From Casp-actino8 sp044358015 (GTDB lineage Bacteria; Actinomycetota; Acidimicrobiia; Acidimicrobiales; Ilumatobacteraceae): a stretch of 14,499 nt of DNA. Shown here piece by piece: positions 7,217 through 13,953 of the stretch. Numbering within the stretch: the stretch's first letter is position 1; each line of letters starts with the position of its first letter. The notes under the pieces are model-generated. The model saw nothing but the letters and a program-made list of their open reading frames with translations, did not search any database and had not been told where the DNA came from. The DNA lies in assembly GCA_044358015.1 (NCBI GenBank), contig JBIKOO010000042.1:1-14499 (forward strand), read 5' to 3'. The translations under genes and the position numbers were made by a program.

Positions 7217-8809
7217 TCAGTCCTGAAGTCCTAAGCGTTGAAGAACGTCATCGGGGGCATTGATTTCCAGCAACGCTTCTTTCAGTCTTTGTTCAAGTCT
7301 CTTCTCAAGATCTGTTTGCACAGTGCTGTGAACAGCCGCGAGATTGTTGAGCTCTCCTGGATCACTCGTGCGATCAAAGAGAAGATTCTCGTTTTTGAGT
7401 CCTCCGTATGCCCAAAATGGCAAGAAGTCGCCCTGCATAAATGGTTGGCGGATTACTGGAATTGAACTTCCAGGCATTGCGTCCAAGTAGGCCCGCTGAT
7501 CAGGGCGAGGTAATCGGATATGTGGCATCGAGTGAACAGGCATCGTGCTCCAACGGTTTGACCACATCGAGAGCGGGAATCCATCACCGACCGACCCGCG
7601 CGTATACGTGTGGTCCTTGGTGATCAATTGCACTTCGCGTCCCCAATAACCAGACAAACAGTGGTCTCGAACACTGGATGCTTTCTGTTCAATCAGAGGA
7701 ACTAGGGAGTGACCATGCGTGCGGTGTTCAACCGAAATTCCGTATACGTCACACAGAGTTGCATGAATGTCAACCGTGGTCGTCAGTGCATATTCTCGTC
7801 GCGGTGCAACATCGGGCCAACGAATCATCATCGGAATATGACCGAGCGTGTTGTGGATCGGAAAACCAGGTTTCCCCCACACGTCGAACTCACCAAGGTA
7901 GTGACCGTGATCGGTGCAGATAATGACCGCTGTTTCATTAGCGTCAGGCGAGGCATCAATTGCATCAAGCAACTTGCCAAACCAGTGATCAATCATTGAA
8001 AGTTTCGCGCCGTACGCGGCTCGCAAAGATCTACCTTCTGGTTCTGTGATTAACCCGTTCTTCAGGCCATCAATGACATATGGCGGCCAAATCATCCACG
8101 GATGTTCCTCTTGGGGATCATCACCTTGCTCGCGGTACATCGACGCCCAAGGTTCAGGAGTATCGAATGGTTCGTGGGGATCGAACTCATCGATGACAAG
8201 AAGTGAGCGATCATGATGTCCAGCGTTGGTACGAATCCATTGAACTGCTGCCTGCATTGTTTGTGGGCCCGGAAAATCTTCCTCCGACTTAAACCAGGTA
8301 CGTGAGTCTTGGTACTTAAAGTGCCCGCGTCGGGGCTCATCAACTGGTAAAGCTGGGGTGCCGACCCATGAAGGATCAGGTCGAGTTTTCCAGGGGTCAT
8401 TTTCATGGCCCCGGACATATTCCCAGGCATCAAAATCAACGTGATAATTCTCACCGCCACATTCAAAGAGATGTGGATGATCAGAAACCAACATCGTGGT
8501 CACGCCGGCTTGACGTAATGCGAAGGTAATTGCGTCCTCCCAAATTTCGACCGAACCCCAAGGGCGCCACGGAAAGTCCAAAGCCCCGACGAGTAAGTCG
8601 TGTCGGGCGGGCATACAGGGCAAAGAACCGGTGTGATGGTTTTCAAAGACCACCGACTGTTCAGCGAACCGATCAAGGTTCGGGGTGGCGAATTCGGTTC
8701 CTCCATATGCCCCTAGAAGGTGGCGATTGAGGCTGTCGAGCAACACCACGACCACGTGTTTGGGATGCGAGGAGGGGTCCTCAACCTGAAGATTTTCTTG
8801 GCTATCCAT
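7217..8809 (-). CDS. Cys-type sulfatase (alkaline phosphatase superfamily)
   Basis: A 530-residue sulfatase. The formylglycine site is C65-x-P67-x-R69 (LPCMPARHDLLVG), so Cys65 is expected to be oxidised by a formylglycine-generating enzyme or sulfatase-maturing enzyme, neither of which is in the window. Metal-site elements are D25 in LLDSLNRH, D300-H301 in CTDHGHYLGE, and the FDPHEPFDTP loop (209-218). Only one Asp is seen where many sulfatases have DD, as is common in the DSL/DTL subgroup. No signal peptide is seen (the N-terminus is MDSQENLQVEDPSS), so it is probably cytoplasmic. The start is ATG 8809, with a TAGCGT box six bases upstream in a leaderless arrangement. It is divergent from the amidohydrolase at 8856 and convergent with the Mo subunit. 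It cleaves an unknown sulfate ester; phosphonate or phosphate monoester hydrolysis is a possible alternative in this superfamily. Confidence 0.9.
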   Translation of the reverse strand: MDSQENLQVEDPSSHPKHVVVVLLDSLNRHLLGAYGGTEFATPNLDRFAEQSVVFENHHTGSLPCMPARHDLLVGALDFPWRPWGSVEIWEDAITFALRQAGVTTMLVSDHPHLFECGGENYHVDFDAWEYVRGHENDPWKTRPDPSWVGTPALPVDEPRRGHFKYQDSRTWFKSEEDFPGPQTMQAAVQWIRTNAGHHDRSLLVIDEFDPHEPFDTPEPWASMYREQGDDPQEEHPWMIWPPYVIDGLKNGLITEPEGRSLRAAYGAKLSMIDHWFGKLLDAIDASPDANETAVIICTDHGHYLGEFDVWGKPGFPIHNTLGHIPMMIRWPDVAPRREYALTTTVDIHATLCDVYGISVEHRTHGHSLVPLIEQKASSVRDHCLSGYWGREVQLITKDHTYTRGSVGDGFPLSMWSNRWSTMPVHSMPHIRLPRPDQRAYLDAMPGSSIPVIRQPFMQGDFLPFWAYGGLKNENLLFDRTSDPGELNNLAAVHSTVQTDLEKRLEQRLKEALLEINAPDDVLQRLGLQD

Positions 8810-8815
8810 GCCCCT

Positions 8816-8821
8816 ACGCTA
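8816..8821 (-). promoter_or_regulatory. -10 box (TAGCGT) for leaderless sulfatase gene
   Basis: On the minus strand TAGCGT is followed by AGGGGC and then the ATG at 8809. The AGGGG lies only one base from the ATG, too close to act as a ribosome site, so the box with 6-base spacing is the better reading: a leaderless start. Confidence 0.55.
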
Positions 8822-8843
8822 CGCACTCCGCCGTGTGGCATCG

Positions 8844-8849
8844 TACGAT
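8844..8849 (+). promoter_or_regulatory. -10 box (TACGAT) for leaderless amidohydrolase gene
   Basis: TACGAT matches TANNNT and is followed by 6 bases and then ATG 8856. No ribosome site is present. It decides the start of the amidohydrolase and is part of the 46-base divergent promoter shared with the sulfatase. Confidence 0.6.
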
Positions 8850-8855
8850 GCTCTT

Positions 8856-10043
8856 ATGAGCAATGAATTGGGTTTCATTCCCTTTGATGCCGACAACCAC
8901 TATTACGAGGCTCTTGACGCCTTCACTCGTCACCTCGACCCCAAAGATGGTCAAAGATGTGTGCAGTGGGCAGAAATCAACGGACGTCAATATCCAGTCA
9001 TCGGTGGCCGCGTGAGTCGCGTTGTAGCCAATGCAACTTTCGATCCCATTTCTCCAGCTGGCTCAATGCATGACTATTTCCGCGGGAACCCCGAGAAAAA
9101 ACATCCGCTGGAGTTTCTTGCCAAAAGAGAACCAATTCGCCCCGAGTATCGCGATCATGACGCACGACTTGCCGTAATGGATCAACAGGGTGTGAGCAAG
9201 ATATGGCTCTTCCCCACCCTGGGAATGTTGTACGAAGAGATTTTGAAACATGATCCAGAAGGCGTCGGAATCATGTTTACAGCGTTCAATCGTTGGCTCC
9301 AAGAGGATTGGGGCTTTGATTATAAGAATCGAATTTTCGCTGGACCGTATATTTCGCTGGCCTCAGTTGATTGGGCTTGCACCGAACTTGATTGGGCGCT
9401 CTCGCAAGGTGCACGAGTGGTGTGTATGCGTCCCGCAGCACCGACCACCATTACCGGACAGTTGTCGCCATTTGATTCGGTGTATGACCCCTTTTGGGCT
9501 CGTGTCAATGAAGCCGGAATCACTGTCATTATTCATGCCGGAGATAGTGGCTATTCCAGTAATGGTTATGCCAACGATTCATTCTCGGCTTCATTTAGCG
9601 GTTCATGGAAGCCTTCGATCAAGAGTTTCGCCATCGAAAGGGCAGCACAAGATTTCATCATCACGTCGGTCTTTGAGAAGCTGTTTGATCGTTTCCCCAA
9701 TGTACGTATGGCTTCAATCGAAAACGGTTCGAGTTTCTTGCGTGATGCCTGTGACAAGTTGACTTCAACGGCCAAGAAAATGCCCGGATACTTCGTTGAT
9801 GATCCAGTGGAAACCTTGCGTAACAATTGGTGGATCAATCCATTCTGGGAAGACGACGTTCATGAGGTGGCCGACATCATGGGAGCAGATCATGTGCTCT
9901 TCGGATCTGACTGGCCCCATATTGAAGGTATGCCCAACCCACTTGACTACGTCACCGAGTTAAAGGCGTTCTCTGACAGCGATCGTAAAAAGATTCTTTT
10001 GGACAACGTCAGCGCACTCAACGAACTACGTCCTGTTCGTTAA
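8856..10043 (+). CDS. Amidohydrolase-2 family (ACMSD-like) metal-dependent hydrolase or decarboxylase
   Basis: A 395-residue TIM-barrel amidohydrolase of the amidohydrolase-2 group that includes ACMSD and related decarboxylases. Visible active-site parts are D11-A-D13-N-H15 at the start, H227 in IIHAGDSGY, the SIENGSS turn near 288-293 (Glu at 289), and D352 in LFGSDWPHIEG (348-358). The first motif is DxDxH instead of the classical HxH, a pattern I associate with a broad actinobacterial subgroup. The start was set at ATG 8856 rather than the ATG at 8808: the family begins with FIPFDADNHYYE right after it, 8808 would overlap the divergent sulfatase, and a TACGAT box lies six bases before 8856. 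It probably hydrolyses or decarboxylates an aromatic or ring-cleavage acid; its substrate is unknown. It ends 13 bases from the convergent carboxyltransferase gene. Confidence 0.85.
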   Translation: MSNELGFIPFDADNHYYEALDAFTRHLDPKDGQRCVQWAEINGRQYPVIGGRVSRVVANATFDPISPAGSMHDYFRGNPEKKHPLEFLAKREPIRPEYRDHDARLAVMDQQGVSKIWLFPTLGMLYEEILKHDPEGVGIMFTAFNRWLQEDWGFDYKNRIFAGPYISLASVDWACTELDWALSQGARVVCMRPAAPTTITGQLSPFDSVYDPFWARVNEAGITVIIHAGDSGYSSNGYANDSFSASFSGSWKPSIKSFAIERAAQDFIITSVFEKLFDRFPNVRMASIENGSSFLRDACDKLTSTAKKMPGYFVDDPVETLRNNWWINPFWEDDVHEVADIMGADHVLFGSDWPHIEGMPNPLDYVTELKAFSDSDRKKILLDNVSALNELRPVR

Positions 10044-10056
10044 TCAGCTTTAAAAT

Positions 10057-11886
10057 TTACCAAGTATCAATATTTGATCGCTTCTTACCCGATCGCACTG
10101 GTGCTCGGTGTGATTCCAAAACTGCGTTCAGCCAGCGACGAGAATCTGCCGGGTCAATCACATCGTCAATCTCGAAATGCGTAGCGACCGACAGTGCCTT
10201 GCCGTGTTCGTACATGCGATCAACCATCTTTTGAAATGTGGCTTCGCGTTCAGATTCGTCAGTAATCGCGGCTAATTCATTGCGATATCCAAGCCTCACA
10301 GCGCCCTCTAGCCCCATGCCACCGAATTCGCCCGTCGGCCAAGCGACGCAAGCAAGCGGAGCCTTGGTGCTGCCAGCCATCATCGCTTGCGCTCCCAACC
10401 CGTAACTCTTTCGAAGGACAATCGATATCACTGGAACAGAAATATTGACACCCGTGACAAAAAGACGACTGCAGTGCCGCACCAACGCAGTTTGCTCAAC
10501 TTCAGGACCGACCATCATTCCGGGCGTATCAACGAGTGTTATCAATGGAATATCAAACGCATCGCACAATTGCATAAAGCGGGCGGCTTTATCTGCTCCA
10601 TCGCTATCAATGGCGCCAGACAAGTGATGAGGATTATTGGCGATGACGCCAACAGGTTTACCTTGAACGCGCGCCAATGCCGTGAACATTCCGAGACCGA
10701 AACCGCTTCGGAGTTCAAGAACGGAATCGACATCAAACATCAGTTCAATAACATTTCGGACGTCGTACGCCTTGACTCGATTGATTGGAATGGCCGTACG
10801 CAACTGATCTTGATCATGGATGGTGAAGTCGTGAGTAGAGCCTTGAAAAAACGACAGGTACTTCTTTGCTAAGTCGACTGCATGAGCATCATCTCTTGCA
10901 ACCAGATCCACGACGCCATTGGCCTGTTGAACTGATAGCGGACCGATCTCTTGGGGTGCAAAGACGCCTAGTCCTCCACCCTCGATCATCGCCGGTCCGC
11001 CCATGCCGATATTCGATCCCTCGAGTGCAATGACGACATCGCAACATCCCAGGATCGCCGCGTTACCCGCAAAACAAAAGCCGCCAGTAATGCCGATTAA
11101 GGGCACAAGACCCGACAATTTGGCGAAATCATGGAACGCCCAACAGTCAAGTCCCGACACGCCTAGCCCATCAGTATCCCCGGGGCGACCGCCACCACCT
11201 TCGGCAAAGAAAACCACCGGCAACTGCAACTTCTCGGCAACTTCGAATAAGCGATCTTTCTTGCGGTGGTTCTGTTGGCCTTGGGTACCAGCCAAGACTG
11301 CATAGTCGTATGACATCACGACAACTCGAGAATCGTGACCACTGAACAACGAGCCGTTTATCGAGGCAAGTCCACCGACAAGTCCATCGGCTGGTGTCTT
11401 GGTGATCAGATCGTCAAGTGAACGTCGACGCCGTTGGGCAGCAACGACCGTCGGCCCATACTCAACCAATGAGCCCTCATCAATCAGAAGATTGATATTC
11501 TCACGGGCCGTCAGCCGACCTTGTCCATGACGTTTGGCGACCGCTTCTTTACGTTCGTCATCTAAACCGATTTGGTGACGCCGTTGCACTTCGTCAAGAT
11601 CAGGGCGAACTAATGCCTCAACTTCTGAAGACATTTCAATCAGAGAGTCAAAAGAAATTCTTCGAGGAATAAATGAAACGAGACGGTCGCCTGTTTTGAC
11701 CGCTTGACCAACTTGCACAAGCACCTCTGATACGGCACCGTCCGTCTCTGCGAAAATATCATGCTGCATTTTCATTGATTCCAAGGTGATGACTACCGAC
11801 CCCTTGGAACACTCGACACCTACAGATGCCACAAACAGAACTGTTCCCTGCAGCGGAGAAACAATGAAGTTTGTGCCCTCGCTCAT
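10057..11886 (-). CDS. Fused biotin carrier-carboxyltransferase of an acyl-CoA carboxylase
   Basis: A 609-residue protein. Its N-terminal ~75 residues are a biotinyl (BCCP) domain with LESMKM, biotin-accepting Lys39. A carboxyltransferase domain follows from about residue 95 (HGQGRLTAREN, then AEGGGGRPG, GITGGFCFAGN, GMGGPAMIEGG, VDTPGMMVGPEVEQ, RKSYGLGAQAM, AWPTGEFGGMGLEGAV). It would transfer carboxyl from biotin to an acyl-CoA. No biotin carboxylase is in the window. The carrier-plus-carboxyltransferase layout resembles the C-terminal half of single-chain long acyl-CoA carboxylases. The start is ATG 11886, two bases after the P450 stop; the longer frame to 11952 lies inside the P450 gene and adds low-complexity residues. 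It is the last gene of the minus-strand operon with LLM, hydrolase and P450 genes. The substrate could be a branched-chain or terpenoid acyl-CoA, by analogy only. Confidence 0.88.
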   Translation of the reverse strand: MSEGTNFIVSPLQGTVLFVASVGVECSKGSVVITLESMKMQHDIFAETDGAVSEVLVQVGQAVKTGDRLVSFIPRRISFDSLIEMSSEVEALVRPDLDEVQRRHQIGLDDERKEAVAKRHGQGRLTARENINLLIDEGSLVEYGPTVVAAQRRRRSLDDLITKTPADGLVGGLASINGSLFSGHDSRVVVMSYDYAVLAGTQGQQNHRKKDRLFEVAEKLQLPVVFFAEGGGGRPGDTDGLGVSGLDCWAFHDFAKLSGLVPLIGITGGFCFAGNAAILGCCDVVIALEGSNIGMGGPAMIEGGGLGVFAPQEIGPLSVQQANGVVDLVARDDAHAVDLAKKYLSFFQGSTHDFTIHDQDQLRTAIPINRVKAYDVRNVIELMFDVDSVLELRSGFGLGMFTALARVQGKPVGVIANNPHHLSGAIDSDGADKAARFMQLCDAFDIPLITLVDTPGMMVGPEVEQTALVRHCSRLFVTGVNISVPVISIVLRKSYGLGAQAMMAGSTKAPLACVAWPTGEFGGMGLEGAVRLGYRNELAAITDESEREATFQKMVDRMYEHGKALSVATHFEIDDVIDPADSRRWLNAVLESHRAPVRSGKKRSNIDTW

Positions 11887-11888
11887 CG

Positions 11889-13112
11889 TTAACCGATTGA
11901 CGGAAAGCGAACTGGAACGGTGCGGGGACCACGTACTTGACCGCCCGCCCAAGTGACTTTTGATTCATCGGCGATCTCGAATTCAGGAATCCGCTCAAGC
12001 CACGTTTCAATAGCTACTCGTAACTCCATGCGGGCCAAGTTAGATCCCGCACAACGATGGATACCGGCGCCAAAAGCGACATGTCGATTGAGTTGACGAT
12101 CAAGAATGACTTCATCAGGGTTTTCGAAAACCTCGGGGTCCCGGTTTGCACCAGGGAAGTTCATCAAAATACGTTCATCCTTTTTCATCGGGCAACCGTT
12201 GTACTCAACGTCTTCACCAAGACGTCGCGCCATCGTGACGGGTGAATATGCCCGCAATAGTTCTTCAATAGCGGTCGGCATCAGATCTGGTTCTTTAACG
12301 AGGCGTTTGGCGTCTTTTGGATGGCTCGCGAGGTGCCACAAAGAAGATCCGATTGACGACCATGTTGTATCTACTCCAGCAATGAGCAGAAGTCCGCACA
12401 TTCCTAAGATCACGCTCTCGTTGACGGACTCTCCATCAACCTCGGCTTGCAGTAGTTCAGAGATGAGGTCGTCGCCTGGATTCTCTTTGCGTTCGGCAAT
12501 CGCACCAATGAAAAATTTGATAACGCCGGTCATTCCGCGCCGCCGCCGTTCTTCGTCATAGGCGAATTCCAAAACGTCACGAACCCAACCCGTAAAGGTA
12601 CTGCTCATTGATTCAGGAACTCCAAGAATATGAGCGATGACTCTGACGGGAATCTGTTGCGCATAATCGGCTGCAGCGTCGGCATTGCCGTCGGCAATGA
12701 AACCATCGATCAGACGATTGCACAAATCTTTCGTCATTGGTTCGTAGGTGAGAGTTCTTTGCGGACTCATCCATGGAAGAAGGAGACGACGGGTCCACGT
12801 GTGTAAAGGCGGATCAGAACTAATCGGAGGAACCCCGTATGGCAAGAAAGCTGGTTGAGAGTTGGCGTCAAGAGGATTCGCTGGAGGAACAACAGAGATA
12901 CCAAACCTTGAAGGGAACGTCTCGATATCTCGAGCAATCGCCGTGACATCTTCGTAACGCGTCGGCAGCCATGAACCGCCCCAGCGGTCGGTGTGAGCCA
13001 TCGGACATTCATCGCGAAGAACCGCCCAAATGCTGTACGGGTCATTCACATATTGCTGGTCAAAAACATCAAAATCTGTGGCCCAATTCGAAACTGGCTT
13101 AGTATCAGTCAT
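11889..13112 (-). CDS. Cytochrome P450 monooxygenase
   Basis: A 407-residue soluble bacterial P450 of normal length. The I-helix oxygen-activation motif is present in LLLIAGVDTTWSS (GxDTT), the K-helix ExxR is EELLR, and the heme loop FGAGIHRCAGSNLAR places the thiolate ligand at Cys354. There is no membrane anchor or fused reductase, so it depends on a separate ferredoxin and reductase, neither of which is nearby. An internal PPLHTWTRRLLLPWMSP segment matches the C-helix heme-propionate region (the H-x-x-x-R pattern). The start is ATG 13112, with AAGG (13123-13126) ten bases upstream overlapping the stop of the alpha/beta hydrolase. It lies third in the operon and is two bases from the carboxyltransferase gene. 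It probably hydroxylates a hydrophobic substrate such as a terpenoid, steroid or fatty acid; which one cannot be told from the sequence. Confidence 0.95.
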   Translation of the reverse strand: MTDTKPVSNWATDFDVFDQQYVNDPYSIWAVLRDECPMAHTDRWGGSWLPTRYEDVTAIARDIETFPSRFGISVVPPANPLDANSQPAFLPYGVPPISSDPPLHTWTRRLLLPWMSPQRTLTYEPMTKDLCNRLIDGFIADGNADAAADYAQQIPVRVIAHILGVPESMSSTFTGWVRDVLEFAYDEERRRRGMTGVIKFFIGAIAERKENPGDDLISELLQAEVDGESVNESVILGMCGLLLIAGVDTTWSSIGSSLWHLASHPKDAKRLVKEPDLMPTAIEELLRAYSPVTMARRLGEDVEYNGCPMKKDERILMNFPGANRDPEVFENPDEVILDRQLNRHVAFGAGIHRCAGSNLARMELRVAIETWLERIPEFEIADESKVTWAGGQVRGPRTVPVRFPSIG

Positions 13113-13124
13113 AGTGACAAAACC

Positions 13125-13952
13125 TTAGATGTTTTGACAATGTTCTCGCACAGCGGTCACCAAGATTGTCCAGAAATGTTCCGGATAATCGTGGCCCATA
13201 CCCTCTACTTCCAGAAACTGTGCTTGACGGATCACTTCAGCGGTTCGGCGGCCGCCCGAAATATCAATCAGAGTGTCCTGATCGCCATGAATAACCAAAG
13301 TCGGAACCTTTAGGGCACGCAAACGATCGGAACGACTTCTGTCGGCTCGCGATGCTTTGTACTGCCGACCAACTCCGTCTGGTCGACAGGCTCGGTCAAA
13401 GACTTCTCCCGCAAACTGACGCTCATATTCATCATCAATATGGCCTGGACTGCCCCACACTTGTTTTCCAGCGAGGTGTAACTCAATTGCCTGCTCTCTG
13501 TTCGTTGATCCAGGAGTCAACAACAATTCGCGGGCTTCATCGGTTGGGCGTCCCACATCGGAGTCGCCAGTTGTTGACATGACCGATATCAGCGAAAGTA
13601 TTCGTTCGGGAAACTCGATTGCGAAAGTTTGGGCAATCATTCCGCCTAGTGATACACCAAAGACGTGAGCCTTCTTAATGGCGAGATCATCTAGCACCGC
13701 GACTGCGTCACTTGCCATATCTTTCAATGAGTAACCCTCTGGCCCGTCGCTTGACAGACCGACATCACGATTGTCGAATCGGATCACGTGAAATCCCGAT
13801 GCAGCAAACAGTTGGCAGAATTCATCGCGGTAGGCAATGCATTGATTGCTAAGACCATTGATCAATACCAACGTTGGTTGTGATCTGTCTCCGAAACTTT
13901 CGTAATAGATAGATAGATCTCCGTTATGTGCGAACTTTCCATTCACAGACAT
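13125..13952 (-). CDS. Alpha/beta hydrolase
   Basis: A 275-residue alpha/beta-fold hydrolase. The nucleophile elbow is GVSLGG with Ser101. The likely acid is the Asp in HGDQDTLID, and the base is the His in EGMGHDYPEHFW near the C-terminus, so the triad is complete. Other landmarks are VLINGLSNQ (oxyanion strand, about 29-37) and RFDNRDVGLSS (58-68). I chose ATG 13952 rather than an earlier in-frame start at 13991 because a perfect AGGAGG lies five bases before it and the residues before it run into the upstream gene. The stop of the LLM gene is one base upstream of the start, and the P450 start follows 12 bases after the stop. Possible roles are an esterase, lactonase, enol-lactone hydrolase or C-C hydrolase acting on a product of the P450 or oxidoreductase; the family does not decide. 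Confidence 0.92.
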   Translation of the reverse strand: MSVNGKFAHNGDLSIYYESFGDRSQPTLVLINGLSNQCIAYRDEFCQLFAASGFHVIRFDNRDVGLSSDGPEGYSLKDMASDAVAVLDDLAIKKAHVFGVSLGGMIAQTFAIEFPERILSLISVMSTTGDSDVGRPTDEARELLLTPGSTNREQAIELHLAGKQVWGSPGHIDDEYERQFAGEVFDRACRPDGVGRQYKASRADRSRSDRLRALKVPTLVIHGDQDTLIDISGGRRTAEVIRQAQFLEVEGMGHDYPEHFWTILVTAVREHCQNI

Positions 13953-13953
13953 A

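Noticed and set aside
7217..8809. Choline-sulfatase supplying choline to the phosphatidylcholine synthase
   Set aside because: The active-site region is CMPAR-H-D, not the CSPSRA-type motif I associate with choline-sulfatase, and the two genes are not in one operon.
8808..8856. Earlier ATG (8808) as the start of the amidohydrolase
   Set aside because: It overlaps the divergent sulfatase start and adds 16 unconserved residues; ATG 8856 has a correctly placed -10 box and begins right before the family's first motif.
9250..9762. 170-codon open frame on the plus strand
   Set aside because: An out-of-frame shadow inside the amidohydrolase gene; its product is rich in Ser, Arg and Cys with no domain.
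10387..10872. 161-codon open frame on the plus strand
   Set aside because: Lies wholly antisense to the well-supported carboxyltransferase gene and shows no recognisable domain or promoter.
11886..11952. Extra 22 N-terminal residues on the carrier-carboxyltransferase
   Set aside because: This extension is fully inside the P450 coding end, is Ser/Arg-rich, and ATG 11886 lies two bases after the P450 stop immediately before the biotinyl domain.
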